A stretch of DNA of 64,000 nt from Mesorhizobium jarvisii. GTDB taxonomy: Bacteria; Pseudomonadota; Alphaproteobacteria; Rhizobiales; Rhizobiaceae. The notes below the pieces were generated by a model. It searched no databases. It saw nothing but the letters and a program-made list of their open reading frames with translations, and was not told where the DNA came from. Below are positions 53,243 through 62,269 of this stretch, piece after piece. Each line of letters starts with the position of its first letter. Position 1 is the first letter of the stretch. The position numbers were made by a program, and so were the translations under genes. The stretch is from NCBI RefSeq assembly GCF_003601985.1, contig NZ_QZXA01000002.1, positions 496,001 through 560,000 of the forward strand, given 5' to 3'.

Positions 53243-53911
53243 ATGAGCGCTGATTTCTCCGAGCTTCGCGTCAAGATGGTCGACGGTCAGGTTCGCACCA
53301 CCGACGTGACCAGCGCCCCGCTGCTGGAGGCCATGCTTACCGTGCCGCGCGAGGTCTTCGTTGCCGACCGCCAGCGCGATCTCGCCTATATCGACGAGGA
53401 CATCCGCATTGCCGACGGCGCCGATGGTGCGCGCTATCTGATGGAAGCATCGCCGCTGGCCAAGCTGATGCAGCTGGCCGAGATCAATGCGACCGATTCG
53501 GCGCTCGACGTCGGCTGTGGCACCGGATACGCCTCAGCCATCCTGTCGCGGCTGGCGAGGTCGGTCGTGGCGCTCGAAAGCGATTCGACGCTGGCGCAAA
53601 CCGCGGCATCGACGCTTTCCGGCCTTGGCTGCGGCAATGTGACCGTGGTCCAGGGCGCGCTGGCGCAGGGTCATGCGGCCAAGGCACCCTATGACGTCAT
53701 CTTCATCGGCGGCAGCGTCGAGAAAGTGCCGGCGTCGTTGCTCGATCAGCTCGCCGAAGGCGGCCGACTCGTCGCGGTCGAAGGGCGGGGCAATTCCGGC
53801 GTTGCGCGACTTTTTTTCAAGGCCGGGGGGGTTGTAACCGGGAGAAGGGCATTTAATGCGGCAATTAAGCCACTACCTGGATTCGAACGTGAGCATGCTT
53901 TTGAATTCTGA
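53243..53911 (+). CDS. Protein-L-isoaspartate O-methyltransferase family protein
   Basis: A 222-residue PCMT-type SAM-dependent methyltransferase: MVDGQVRTTDVTSAPLLEAMLTVPREVFV at the start and the SAM motif LDVGCGTGYASAILSRLARSVVALESD. Related proteins repair isoaspartate, and this rhizobial branch regularly sits before the TolC-type gene. ATG 53243 fits. It may be co-transcribed with tolC, whose start is 164 bases downstream. Confidence 0.88.
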   Translation: MSADFSELRVKMVDGQVRTTDVTSAPLLEAMLTVPREVFVADRQRDLAYIDEDIRIADGADGARYLMEASPLAKLMQLAEINATDSALDVGCGTGYASAILSRLARSVVALESDSTLAQTAASTLSGLGCGNVTVVQGALAQGHAAKAPYDVIFIGGSVEKVPASLLDQLAEGGRLVAVEGRGNSGVARLFFKAGGVVTGRRAFNAAIKPLPGFEREHAFEF

Positions 53912-54075
53912 ATGATTTTGCCTTGCAGCAGAGGCTTTGTCATGGTCGCTTGCATTTGAACAATCGTTGCGATCCCAGACTGGGGGCACTTTGGGACCGA
54001 GCGACAGGGAATGAAACACGCCACTCCGGCTGCTCTAACGAGAAGCTGGAGCGGCGTAGTTCCCATGGGAAACGA

Positions 54076-55476
54076 ATGAGGGATATACCCGTGCCGTCTG
54101 TATCCAAGAGCTTTTTTGCCGCCGTCCTCGTCTCCGCGACCGCGCTGTCCCCACTAACCGCTTCGGCGGAAACCATCACAGGCGCGCTCGCCAAGGCTTA
54201 TCAATACAATTCCACGCTGAATTCATCCCGCGCCGGTGTACGCGTCACCGACGAAGGCGTGGCGATTGCCAAATCAGGCTGGCGCCCAACGATTACTGGA
54301 TCGGCTTCCATCGATTATACAAACACGCGCCAGGCAAATGGCGGCGGTAATTCGAAGCTGACGAGTGGCGGTTACGGCATTCAGATCAACCAGTCGCTGT
54401 TTGACGGCTTTCAGACGAAAAACAACGTGGCGGCGGCTGAAGCCCAGGTAAAGGCATCGGTCGAGAGCCTGCGCAATACCGAAGAGAACACGCTGTTCAG
54501 CGCAGCCACGGCCTATATGGACGTGATCCGGGATCGGCAGATCGCGGTGCTGACGGAGCAGAACCTGCAGTTCCTGACCGAGCAGGCGCGTGCCGCGCGC
54601 TCGCGTTTCGAGGTTGGTGAGGGCACGCGCACCGATGTCGCGCAGGCCGATGCGTCGCGTGCCTCGGCGGTGGCCTCGCTGAGTGCCGCCCGCGCGCAGG
54701 CGCTGGCCAGTGCCGCGACCTACCACCAGGTCGTCGGCGACGAGCCGGGCAAGCTCAAGCCCGCTTCGCCGTTGGGCAGGCTGCTGCCGTCGAGCCTCGA
54801 TGCGGCGATTGCGATCGGGGCTAATGAACACCCGGCCATTCTCGCTACGCAGCATCTGGTCGACGCGGCGGCGTTCTCGGTGAAGTCAGCGGAGGGCGCG
54901 CTGTTGCCACAGCTGTCCGCGTCGGCCGGCATTTCGGAAAACTACCGCAACGCCATCCCCGACCTTTCCGGTTCCAACGGCAATTCGACCTCGGCCAATA
55001 TCGGTGCGACGCTCACCATTCCGATCTATTCGGGCGGTCGGACCTCGGCGGTCGTGCGGCAGAACAAGGAATCGCTTGGCCAGGCCCGCATCCAGGTCGA
55101 CGTCAGCCGCGACCAGGTTCGCCAGGCCGTTGCCACCGCATGGTCGCAATACACCGCCGCGCAGCAGAGCGTCTCGGCCAACAAGCAAGTGATCGACGCC
55201 GCGCAACTGGCGCTGAACGGCGTCATCGAAGAGCGCAATGTCGGCCAGAGGACCACGCTCGACGTCCTCAACGCGCAGGCCGCCGTCATCACCGCCAAGA
55301 TCAACCAGGCCAATTCCGAACACGATGTGGTGGTGGCGAGCTATGCCATCCTGTCGGCGATGGGTCGCCTGTCGGTCGACCGGCTTGCCTTGCAGGTTAC
55401 CAAGTACAAGCCCGAAGAGCACTACAACGCTGTCAAGGACAAGTGGATCGGCGTGCGTACGCCGGACGGCCGCTAA
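54076..55476 (+). CDS. tolC: TolC-type outer-membrane efflux channel
   Basis: About 466 residues: a signal peptide ending near ASAETITG, then two outer-membrane efflux protein repeats with long coiled coils (TGALAKAYQYNSTLNSSRAGVRV, then GYGIQINQSLFDGFQTKNNVAAAEAQV, LFSAATAYMDVIRDRQIAVLTEQNL and EERNVGQRTTLDVLNAQAAVITAKINQA). It forms the trimeric exit duct for type I secretion and efflux pumps. A GTG at 54091 with GAGGGAT upstream is a credible alternative start. The upstream extension to 53923 is rejected. Confidence 0.92.
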   Translation: MRDIPVPSVSKSFFAAVLVSATALSPLTASAETITGALAKAYQYNSTLNSSRAGVRVTDEGVAIAKSGWRPTITGSASIDYTNTRQANGGGNSKLTSGGYGIQINQSLFDGFQTKNNVAAAEAQVKASVESLRNTEENTLFSAATAYMDVIRDRQIAVLTEQNLQFLTEQARAARSRFEVGEGTRTDVAQADASRASAVASLSAARAQALASAATYHQVVGDEPGKLKPASPLGRLLPSSLDAAIAIGANEHPAILATQHLVDAAAFSVKSAEGALLPQLSASAGISENYRNAIPDLSGSNGNSTSANIGATLTIPIYSGGRTSAVVRQNKESLGQARIQVDVSRDQVRQAVATAWSQYTAAQQSVSANKQVIDAAQLALNGVIEERNVGQRTTLDVLNAQAAVITAKINQANSEHDVVVASYAILSAMGRLSVDRLALQVTKYKPEEHYNAVKDKWIGVRTPDGR

Positions 55477-55560
55477 ACGCCTGAGGCTCGACTTGTGTCG
55501 GGCCCGTCTGAGCGGAACCTGGCTTGAAACCGGTTCCGCTCTGGTTTCCTGCTCTATTCC

Positions 55561-55641
55561 TTTGCATTGACGCAATTCCCGAGGGAAAGCGCTATGCGCT
55601 TTCCCGGGAAAGCCGTTTTCACACTTTTCCCGGAATTGCTT
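55561..55641. repeat. Dispersed rhizobial repeat, copy 2 (TTTGACGCAATYCC type)
   Basis: Between tolC and popZ, CATTGACGCAATTCCC and ACACTTTTCCCGGAATTGCTTC frame an internal perfect hairpin GGGAAAGCGC-TAT-GCGCTTTCCC. The outer words match the element at 33494-33550; the inner hairpin is absent there. The remaining bases of the 303-base gap show no gene. Confidence 0.65.
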
Positions 55642-55779
55642 CTAATCTGTTGAAATCCCACATGTCCCCAGATTGGGGATTCTCGTGCAGCGATCCGTCG
55701 GTTACGCTGTCGCCATGATTCGAATCCGGCTTCTGCCGGAGCGGAAGAGTAACAGGTCACAAGGGCGGCGGATGTGACG

Positions 55780-56613
55780 ATGGCAACGGCAAGCAGCGCA
55801 CAGCGCGAACCTTCCATGGAAGAGATACTGGCTTCCATCAGGAGGATCATCGAGGACAGCGACAACGGTCGCAAGCAGCCGGGCGAGACCGAAGAGCTGC
55901 GGCAGGATCTTGAGCCGTCGCCGGGCGAGGCTCCCGCCGCCGATGTCGATGCTTTTCGCGCCGAGTTGCATGCTGCCCCCGAAACCAGGAAGCCGGTCGC
56001 GCTCGCGGAAGTCCAGGCGCCGTCGCCCGAGCCGGTGATTGCGCGCATGGAATCGCAGACGCGCGCCGATCCCGTGCCGCTCAAGCCGTCGATGACGCTT
56101 GCCGAGGTCAGCGCCAGGATCGCCGCGGAGCCGGCGCCCGTCACAGCGACCGAAGCGCCGGCCGCCCCGCAGGCCAGCGCGACAAGCGATGCCATCGTTG
56201 CCGATTGGCGGCGCGAGATCGCGGCGGTCGGAGAGCAGGCGAAAGCGATACCGGGCATCCGCAAGCCGGTCGCCCAGCCCGAAGCGCCGGCGAGTGAACC
56301 GGTGGTGGAGGCTGCGTTCGAACGGCCGTCTTCAAACGAGGCTCCGGCAGACGACGCCCAGGCGCGCGCGGGGGCAAATGAGGCGCCCGCGGCGCGCCCG
56401 GCAATCCTCTCCGAACACACGGGCCGGCAGGTCGCGGCGGCCTTCGGCGAGTTGTCCGATGCCTTTGCCAGCCGCAGCAAGAAGACATTCGACGAGATGG
56501 CCGAGGAGATGCTGCGGCCGATGCTGCAGGACTGGTTGGACAACAATCTGCCGACGCTGGTCGAGCGCCTGGTGCGCGAGGAGATCGAGCGCGTGGCGCG
56601 CGGCGCGCAGTAA
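55780..56613 (+). CDS. popZ: Polar organizing protein PopZ (DUF2497)
   Basis: A 277-residue protein with the two PopZ hallmarks: the N-terminal helix PSMEEILASIRRIIED and the C-terminal assembly region KTFDEMAEEMLRPMLQDWLDNNLPTLVERLVREEIERVARG, joined by a long disordered Pro/Glu/Ala-rich linker. PopZ forms a polar hub that anchors the ParB-origin complex and signalling proteins, at the growing pole in rhizobia. ATG 55780 follows a GGGCGGCGGA run; a GTG two codons upstream is possible. It lies upstream of valS, a conserved position. Confidence 0.93.
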   Translation: MATASSAQREPSMEEILASIRRIIEDSDNGRKQPGETEELRQDLEPSPGEAPAADVDAFRAELHAAPETRKPVALAEVQAPSPEPVIARMESQTRADPVPLKPSMTLAEVSARIAAEPAPVTATEAPAAPQASATSDAIVADWRREIAAVGEQAKAIPGIRKPVAQPEAPASEPVVEAAFERPSSNEAPADDAQARAGANEAPAARPAILSEHTGRQVAAAFGELSDAFASRSKKTFDEMAEEMLRPMLQDWLDNNLPTLVERLVREEIERVARGAQ

Positions 56614-56637
56614 TCTCCTCCAACGATCACTCTCGAA

Positions 56638-56662
56638 ACGCCGCCCGTGAGGCGGCGTTTTT
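56638..56662 (+). terminator. Rho-independent terminator of popZ
   Basis: ACGCCGCC-CGTGA-GGCGGCGT followed by a run of T, 24 bases after the popZ stop. It also separates popZ from the convergent VOC gene. Confidence 0.92.
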
Positions 56663-56672
56663 GTCGATGAGG

Positions 56673-57305
56673 TCAGCCCGCGCTGGTCGCGAAGCAGATG
56701 AGGTTGCCGTCGAGGTCCTTGACGATGAACGTGCGAGCGCCCCAGGGTTCGGTCCGCAATGTCTGGTGAAACGGGGCCGTGGCCGCCTGACACTCCAGAA
56801 ACAGGGCCTTGATGTTGTCGACGACGATCGTCGCCGCCAGTAGGTCATCGGTCGAATTGGCGGCGAGTGGAGGCTTGTCGACATGGCGCAGGTTGAGCCG
56901 TGCGCCATCGCGGATGATTTGGGCGTAGAAGGGCGGCTCGCCATAGGTGAAGCGCGTCTCGAAGCCGAGCTTTTGCCGATAGAAATTACAGGCCGCTACG
57001 ATGTCGCTGACAAACAGCTGTGGCTCGGCAAAGGCGAGATGCGGTTTCGCGGCGTCTGTTGCTGCATGATCGGTCACGGTTTGAAGGCCTTCCTTCAGCG
57101 CCTGCCAGCTCTCGAAACCTGACTTTCTGGCGACGAGTTCCTGGGCATCGGCAAGCTTGAAGCCGTGATCGAGGATCTGGCTGTCGCTGAGATCGTGAAA
57201 ACGCGGCAAGAGCCATCCAATCACAGCGGCGACGGGATAGTACCGCTCGCGGTGCCATTTGAGATAGAGCTTGGCCTGTTTCTTGTGGTGTTCGAGGGTC
57301 GGCAT
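56673..57305 (-). CDS. VOC/glyoxalase family protein with an N-terminal helical domain
   Basis: A 210-residue protein. Residues about 1-75 form a helical domain (MPTLEHHKKQAKLYLKWHRE, GFKLADAQELVARKSGFESWQALKEGL) and about 90-210 a vicinal-oxygen-chelate domain (AEPQLFVSDIVAACNFYRQKLGFETRF, ATIVVDNIKALFLECQAATAPF, RTFIVKDLDGNLICFA). The VOC part resembles bleomycin-resistance/glyoxalase proteins. No Shine-Dalgarno sequence is evident. Substrate unknown. Confidence 0.85.
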   Translation of the reverse strand: MPTLEHHKKQAKLYLKWHRERYYPVAAVIGWLLPRFHDLSDSQILDHGFKLADAQELVARKSGFESWQALKEGLQTVTDHAATDAAKPHLAFAEPQLFVSDIVAACNFYRQKLGFETRFTYGEPPFYAQIIRDGARLNLRHVDKPPLAANSTDDLLAATIVVDNIKALFLECQAATAPFHQTLRTEPWGARTFIVKDLDGNLICFATSAG

Positions 57306-57570
57306 GGGCGCATTGCGGGGTTGAGGTGGCGTAGGCGGGCAATGCCCCTCCGGCCGGAAGCCGATGCGCCCTACTGCAGCGTCCGCACGGTATGGCTACG
57401 ACGCCCGGCGGTCAAGCTGCGAGTGCCGAGCGCCACGACCCTCCGTTGAAATGTGGGCGGGAGCGACTATTTGCTTCTGGTGAACCGAGGCGGCCCTTGC
57501 GGTTGACTTGGCCAAGACCTTCCGATTTACACCGAACCAGCAAAATCCCGACAGCGCGGACCGTTTCCCC

Positions 57571-60354
57571 ATGCTTGAAAAGACCTACGACGCAAAGACC
57601 GTCGAGCCGAAGATCGCCAAAGTGTGGGAAGAGGCGGACGCCTTCCGCGCCGGCGCCGGGGCGGAAGAGGGGGCCGAAGCCTTCACCATCGTCATTCCGC
57701 CGCCCAACGTCACCGGCTCGCTGCATATGGGCCATGCGCTCAACAACACGCTGCAGGACATTCTGGTGCGCTTCGAGCGCATGCGCGGCAAGAACGTGTT
57801 GTGGCAGCCGGGCATGGACCATGCCGGCATCGCCACGCAGATGGTGGTCGAGCGGCAGCTGATGGAGAAGCAGATTCACCGCCGCGACCTGACGCGCGAG
57901 CAGTTCATCGAGAAAGTGTGGGAGTGGAAGGCCGAATCCGGCGGCACCATCTTCAACCAGCTGAAGCGGCTCGGCGCCTCTGCCGACTGGTCGCGCGAGC
58001 GCTTCACCATGGATGAAGGCCTGTCCAAGGCCGTGCTCGAAGTCTTCGTCACCCTCTACAAGGAAGGGCTGATCTACAAGGACAAGCGCCTTGTGAACTG
58101 GGACCCGAGACTTTTAACCGCGATCTCCGACCTCGAGGTCGAGCAGCACGAGGTCAACGGCAATCTCTGGCACTTCCGCTATCCCTTGGAGGGCGAGACC
58201 TTCGATCCGGAAAATCCGAAAACCTTCATCACGGTCGCGACCACGCGCCCGGAAACGATGCTGGGCGATACGGCGGTGGCGGTGCATCCGGATGACGAGC
58301 GGTACCGGCATCTGGTCGGCAAGAACGTCGTGCTGCCGATCGTCGGCAGAAAAATCCCAGTGGTCGCGGACGAGTATTCAGACCCCGAAAAGGGCTCGGG
58401 CGCGGTCAAGATCACGCCGGCGCATGATTTCAATGACTTCGAGGTCGGCAAGCGCCACAAGCTGCCGGCGATCAACATCCTGACCATCGAAGCCGCCATC
58501 AAGTTGAAGGACAATGAAGACTTCCTCGCCGGTCTCGATGCGACGCCGGAGCGCCAGGCCGTCTGGGACGAGCTTGACGGGCTCGACCGTTTCGTCGCGC
58601 GCAAGAAGATCGTTGATCTGATGGAAGAAGGCGGCTTCCTGGAAAAGGTCGAGCCACATCGCCATGCCGTGCCGCATGGCGACCGCGGCGGCGTGCCGAT
58701 CGAGCCGTTCCTGACCGAGCAGTGGTACGCCAACGCGGCGGAACTGGCCAAGCCGGCGATCGCCTCCGTGCGCGAAGGCCGTACCAACTTCGTGCCGAAG
58801 AATTGGGAAAAGACCTATTTCGACTGGATGGAGAACATCCAGCCCTGGTGCATCTCGCGCCAGCTGTGGTGGGGCCATCAGATTCCGGCCTGGTACGGGC
58901 CGGATGGGCGCGTCTTCGTCGAGAAGACCGAGGAAGAGGCGCTGAGCGCGGCGATCGAATATTACCTGGCGCTCGAAGGCCCGTGGAAGGCCTGGGTCGA
59001 GGACAAGCTGGAAAACTTCCAGCCGGGCGAGATCCTGAACCGCGACGAGGATGTGCTCGACACCTGGTTCTCCTCGGCGCTGTGGCCATTCTCGACTTTG
59101 GGCTGGCCGGACCAGACGCCGGAGCTGAAGACATATTACCAGACCGACGTGCTGGTGACCGGCTTCGACATCATCTTCTTCTGGGTTGCCCGCATGATGA
59201 TGATGGGCTTGCATTTCATGGACGAGGAGCCGTTCCACACCGTCTATGTTCACGCGTTGGTGCGCGACAAGAACGGTGCCAAGATGTCGAAGTCGAAAGG
59301 CAACGTCATCGATCCGCTCGACCTCATCGATGAATATGGCGCCGATGCGTTGCGCTTCACCTTGACCGTGATGGCGGCACAAGGGCGCGACGTGAAGCTC
59401 GACCCGGCGCGCATCGCCGGCTACCGCAATTTCGGCACCAAGCTGTGGAACGCGACGCGCTTCGCCGAGATGAACGAAGTCGCGCGCAACGACGATTTCT
59501 GGCTGAATGATGCCAAGCTTGCGGTCAACCGCTGGATCCTGACTGAGTTGACGCGGGCCGCGCGCGAGATCACCGACGGCATCACTTCATACCGCTTCAA
59601 CGAAGCGGCAGGATCTGCCTACCGCTTCGTCTGGAACCTGTTCTGCGACTGGTATCTGGAACTCTTGAAGCCGGTGTTCATGGGCACGGACGAGGCGGCC
59701 AAGGCCGAGAGCCGCGCCTGCGTCGCCTTCGTGCTCGACGAAATCTACAAGCTCCTGCATCCGATGATGCCGTTCATGACGGAAGAGCTGTGGGCGCAGA
59801 CGGCGGGCGAGGGCAAGGAGCGCGATTCGCTGTTGTGTCACGCCGCTTGGCCGTCGCCCGACTTCGAGGACGCGGATGCCGCCGCCGACATCAACTGGCT
59901 GGTCGACCTGGTCTCCGGCATCCGCTCGGTGCGTTCCGAGATGAACGTGCCGCCGGCGGCGATCGCGCCGCTGGTCGTGGTCGGCGCCAATGATGTGACG
60001 CGCGAGCGGCTGGTTCGCGAGGACTCGGCGATCAAGCGGCTGGCCCGCGTCGGCGACATCTCGTTGGCCGACACGGCTCCCAAGGGCGCGGCGCAGATCG
60101 TCCTCAACGAGGCGACAATCTGCCTGCCGCTCGGCAGCCTGATCGATCTCTCCGCCGAGGCTGCCCGGCTGCAGAAGGAACTGGCCAAGGTGACCGAGGA
60201 GATCGCGCGCCTGCACAAGAAGCTTTCGAATGAAAGATTCGTCGCCAGCGCCCCGGCCGAGATCGTCGACGCCGAGCGCGAAAAGCTCGCCGAATATCGC
60301 GACGCGCAGGACAAGCTCTCGGTGGCGTTGACCAGGGTTCGCGATGCCGGTTGA
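57571..60354 (+). CDS. valS: Valyl-tRNA synthetase
   Basis: A 927-residue class Ia synthetase. HIGH motif as PPNVTGSLHMGHALNN (about 43-58), editing-domain TTRPETMLGDTAVAVHP, catalytic KMSKS at 571-575 (AKMSKSKGN), and the C-terminal tRNA-binding coiled coil LSAEAARLQKELAKVTEEIARLHKKLSNERFVASAPAEIV. The start MLEKTYDAKTVEPKIAKVW matches the family; an upstream TTG at 57508 is rejected. Essential translation gene. Confidence 0.97.
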   Translation: MLEKTYDAKTVEPKIAKVWEEADAFRAGAGAEEGAEAFTIVIPPPNVTGSLHMGHALNNTLQDILVRFERMRGKNVLWQPGMDHAGIATQMVVERQLMEKQIHRRDLTREQFIEKVWEWKAESGGTIFNQLKRLGASADWSRERFTMDEGLSKAVLEVFVTLYKEGLIYKDKRLVNWDPRLLTAISDLEVEQHEVNGNLWHFRYPLEGETFDPENPKTFITVATTRPETMLGDTAVAVHPDDERYRHLVGKNVVLPIVGRKIPVVADEYSDPEKGSGAVKITPAHDFNDFEVGKRHKLPAINILTIEAAIKLKDNEDFLAGLDATPERQAVWDELDGLDRFVARKKIVDLMEEGGFLEKVEPHRHAVPHGDRGGVPIEPFLTEQWYANAAELAKPAIASVREGRTNFVPKNWEKTYFDWMENIQPWCISRQLWWGHQIPAWYGPDGRVFVEKTEEEALSAAIEYYLALEGPWKAWVEDKLENFQPGEILNRDEDVLDTWFSSALWPFSTLGWPDQTPELKTYYQTDVLVTGFDIIFFWVARMMMMGLHFMDEEPFHTVYVHALVRDKNGAKMSKSKGNVIDPLDLIDEYGADALRFTLTVMAAQGRDVKLDPARIAGYRNFGTKLWNATRFAEMNEVARNDDFWLNDAKLAVNRWILTELTRAAREITDGITSYRFNEAAGSAYRFVWNLFCDWYLELLKPVFMGTDEAAKAESRACVAFVLDEIYKLLHPMMPFMTEELWAQTAGEGKERDSLLCHAAWPSPDFEDADAAADINWLVDLVSGIRSVRSEMNVPPAAIAPLVVVGANDVTRERLVREDSAIKRLARVGDISLADTAPKGAAQIVLNEATICLPLGSLIDLSAEAARLQKELAKVTEEIARLHKKLSNERFVASAPAEIVDAEREKLAEYRDAQDKLSVALTRVRDAG

Positions 60355-60433
60355 GGATAGATTCGCTGGACCTTAGTCATCTCTAAAATGACGATCCTTT
60401 TGCCTCGAAAGTAGGCATTCCGTTGCGTTAATT

Positions 60434-60449
60434 TTGACGTAAACGGAAG
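60434..60449 (+). promoter_or_regulatory. Conserved upstream box of the first porin gene
   Basis: TTGACGTAAACGGAAG is identical to 61992-62007 before the second porin gene. In both, GTTGCCATAATG follows about 30 bases from the box start (60463-60474 and 62023-62034). The word resembles half or all of LiuR-like TTGACGT-AACGTCAA palindromes, but that is tentative. Confidence 0.5.
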
Positions 60450-60454
60450 TTTCA

Positions 60455-60486
60455 GCCCCATTGTTGCCATAATGTAACAATGGGGC
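60455..60486 (+). repeat. 11-bp inverted repeat in the first porin promoter region
   Basis: GCCCCATTGTT and AACAATGGGGC are perfect complements around GCCATAATGT. A second short hairpin GGGGC-CGAAA-GCCCC overlaps at 60482-60496 and may terminate valS. The rest of the 359-base valS-porin gap contains no gene. Confidence 0.65.
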
Positions 60487-60713
60487 CGAAAGCCCCTGAA
60501 AATGGCTATTTTTGAGCCTCTTGAAACGAATCTTCCTCATTTTTCGGTCGGATAAGCACGCGCAGGACCGTTTTTCGGCCTTGCGATACCTAACTGCATT
60601 TTGTCGAAAATGCCTTTGGCGAGCATGTACATGTACGCCCCGCGAATTCGTTATTGCACCGTTAACCTGAATTGGCTCTAGCTTGACGCACTAGTTATTC
60701 GGGGAGGACATCC

Positions 60714-61880
60714 ATGAACAATTTGCGTCTGAAAGCACTGCTGGGGGCAGGGTGCTTTTCGCTGACTTTGATGGGCTCGGCGCACGCTGGCGGTTTTTCG
60801 CGCGGCACCGCCGATACCGATATTCTTTTTGAAGACGGCAATTTCAATATGCGCACCAGCGTGACCTATGTCGCGCCGACCCGGAAATATTCGGTGAACC
60901 CGATGAATCCCTATCTGGTCGGGGAGAACTACGCGGACAGTTACGCCATTCCATCGGCCGCCGTTAAGTTCAAGCTGTCAGACAGTCTCTCCTGTGCCGG
61001 CACTCTCACGCAATCATATGGCGGTAACGCGACGTGGTCGCGTTCGAGCGGCACGCTCGGCAAGCTGAATGAAGACTTCACCATGTATGAATATGGTGCG
61101 ACTTGCGGGTTGAAGTTCGATCTCAGCAAAGGCCGTATCTGGCTTATTGGTGGCGTCTACAACGAAGTCACCGACTACCGGCTCGTTGCCGGTGCTCCTT
61201 TGGGGACAAGCATACCCGTCCTTGGCGTCAGCCTGCATGACAGCAATATCGGTTGGCGTGCCGGCATTGCTTATGAAATTCCGGAAATCGCGCTCCGCAC
61301 CCAATTGATGTACCGCTCTGGCGTCGACATCAATGCCTCCGGTACGGCAAGCTTTCTGGGAGGGGCTCTTCCCGGCGGAGCAACGGGGGAAGCCAACTTT
61401 CCCCAATCAGTCGAATTCAAGGCGCAAACTGGTATCGCTCCGGGCTGGCTCGCCTACGGTAGCGTGAAGTGGACGGATTGGTCTGTTACGGAAACGCTGA
61501 TGCTGAACGTGCCGGCGTTGGCGTTGAACAGCGGCAATCTGTATTTCTGGCGTGACGGTTGGACGGTCACCGGCGGCATCGGTCATAAGTTCAACGATCA
61601 GATCTCAGGGACTGTTTTTGCATCCTATGACCGCGGCGTTAGCACTGGTTGGGACCTGACTGGCGACAGCTATACGATCGGCACGGGTGTTTCGATGAAG
61701 GACAAGTTGGGTGGCGAATTGCGCCTGGGTGTAGCGGCAGTCTATCTGGCCTCCGTTTCCGAGACCCAATACAACAACAGTTATGTTCCTGGCAGCCCCG
61801 ACCCGCGAAATGGCTTCAACCGTTCCGTGGACGGTGATTGGGGCTATGCACTCTCGGCTGGTTACAGCATCAAGTGGTAA
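60714..61880 (+). CDS. OmpP1/FadL/TodX-family outer-membrane transport protein (paralog 1)
   Basis: A 388-residue outer-membrane protein with a signal peptide (MNNLRLKALLGAGCFSLTLM, cleavage near AHAG) and beta-barrel strands ending in an aromatic-Trp C-terminus (YALSAGYSIKW). Barrel markers include GWRAGIAYEIPEIALRTQLMYRSGV, FKAQTGIAPGWLAYGSVKWTDWSV and GWTVTGGIGHKFNDQISGTVFASYDRGVS. FadL-type channels import fatty acids and other hydrophobic molecules. GGGGAGGACATCC precedes ATG 60714. It is followed by a close paralog with a shared upstream box and identical terminator. Confidence 0.85.
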   Translation: MNNLRLKALLGAGCFSLTLMGSAHAGGFSRGTADTDILFEDGNFNMRTSVTYVAPTRKYSVNPMNPYLVGENYADSYAIPSAAVKFKLSDSLSCAGTLTQSYGGNATWSRSSGTLGKLNEDFTMYEYGATCGLKFDLSKGRIWLIGGVYNEVTDYRLVAGAPLGTSIPVLGVSLHDSNIGWRAGIAYEIPEIALRTQLMYRSGVDINASGTASFLGGALPGGATGEANFPQSVEFKAQTGIAPGWLAYGSVKWTDWSVTETLMLNVPALALNSGNLYFWRDGWTVTGGIGHKFNDQISGTVFASYDRGVSTGWDLTGDSYTIGTGVSMKDKLGGELRLGVAAVYLASVSETQYNNSYVPGSPDPRNGFNRSVDGDWGYALSAGYSIKW

Positions 61881-61897
61881 CGCCTTTGATTTGTTGA

Positions 61898-61926
61898 GAA
61901 AAGGCCGGGCATTGCCCGGCCTTTTC
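61898..61926 (+). terminator. Rho-independent terminator after porin paralog 1
   Basis: AAAAGGCCGGGC-ATT-GCCCGGCCTTTT followed by further T residues. The 27-base core is identical to that after paralog 2. Confidence 0.93.
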
Positions 61927-61991
61927 TTTTCGGCCTCCGACTCCCATGGGTGCGCCGTCGCTCCAAAAGCAGTTGCTTAACTAAGGTGCTC

Positions 61992-62034
61992 TTGACGTAA
62001 ACGGAAGCTTTTTTGGCACGATGTTGCCATAATG
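61992..62034 (+). promoter_or_regulatory. Upstream boxes of the second porin gene
   Basis: TTGACGTAAACGGAAG (61992-62007) and GTTGCCATAATG (62023-62034) repeat the pair found before paralog 1 with spacing changed by 2 bases. A TGGCA/TGCCA inverted pair overlaps. The remaining 389-base gap holds the preceding terminator and no gene. Confidence 0.5.
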
Positions 62035-62269
62035 CTACAGCGCCCAGATTGGCCTTCAGGACACCTTTTTGCGCGGTTTTGGCTGATTTTCTCCGGATTT
62101 TTATGGGGATGCACTCGAAAATCGGCAATTTTACTTGGTTCATGTCGCCCGACACCGCGACGCAGAACGCAATCGCTGAATACGTACGTGTACGCCTCTT
62201 GAAATCGTTGTTGTGTTAGCCGTGCAAGTGGTTTTGCTTGGGTCGTGCTCGAATTCGGGGAGGCGATTC

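Noticed and set aside
53923..54075. Upstream extension of the TolC frame
   Set aside because: The signal peptide begins at 54076-54091; upstream residues have no export signal and follow directly on the preceding gene.
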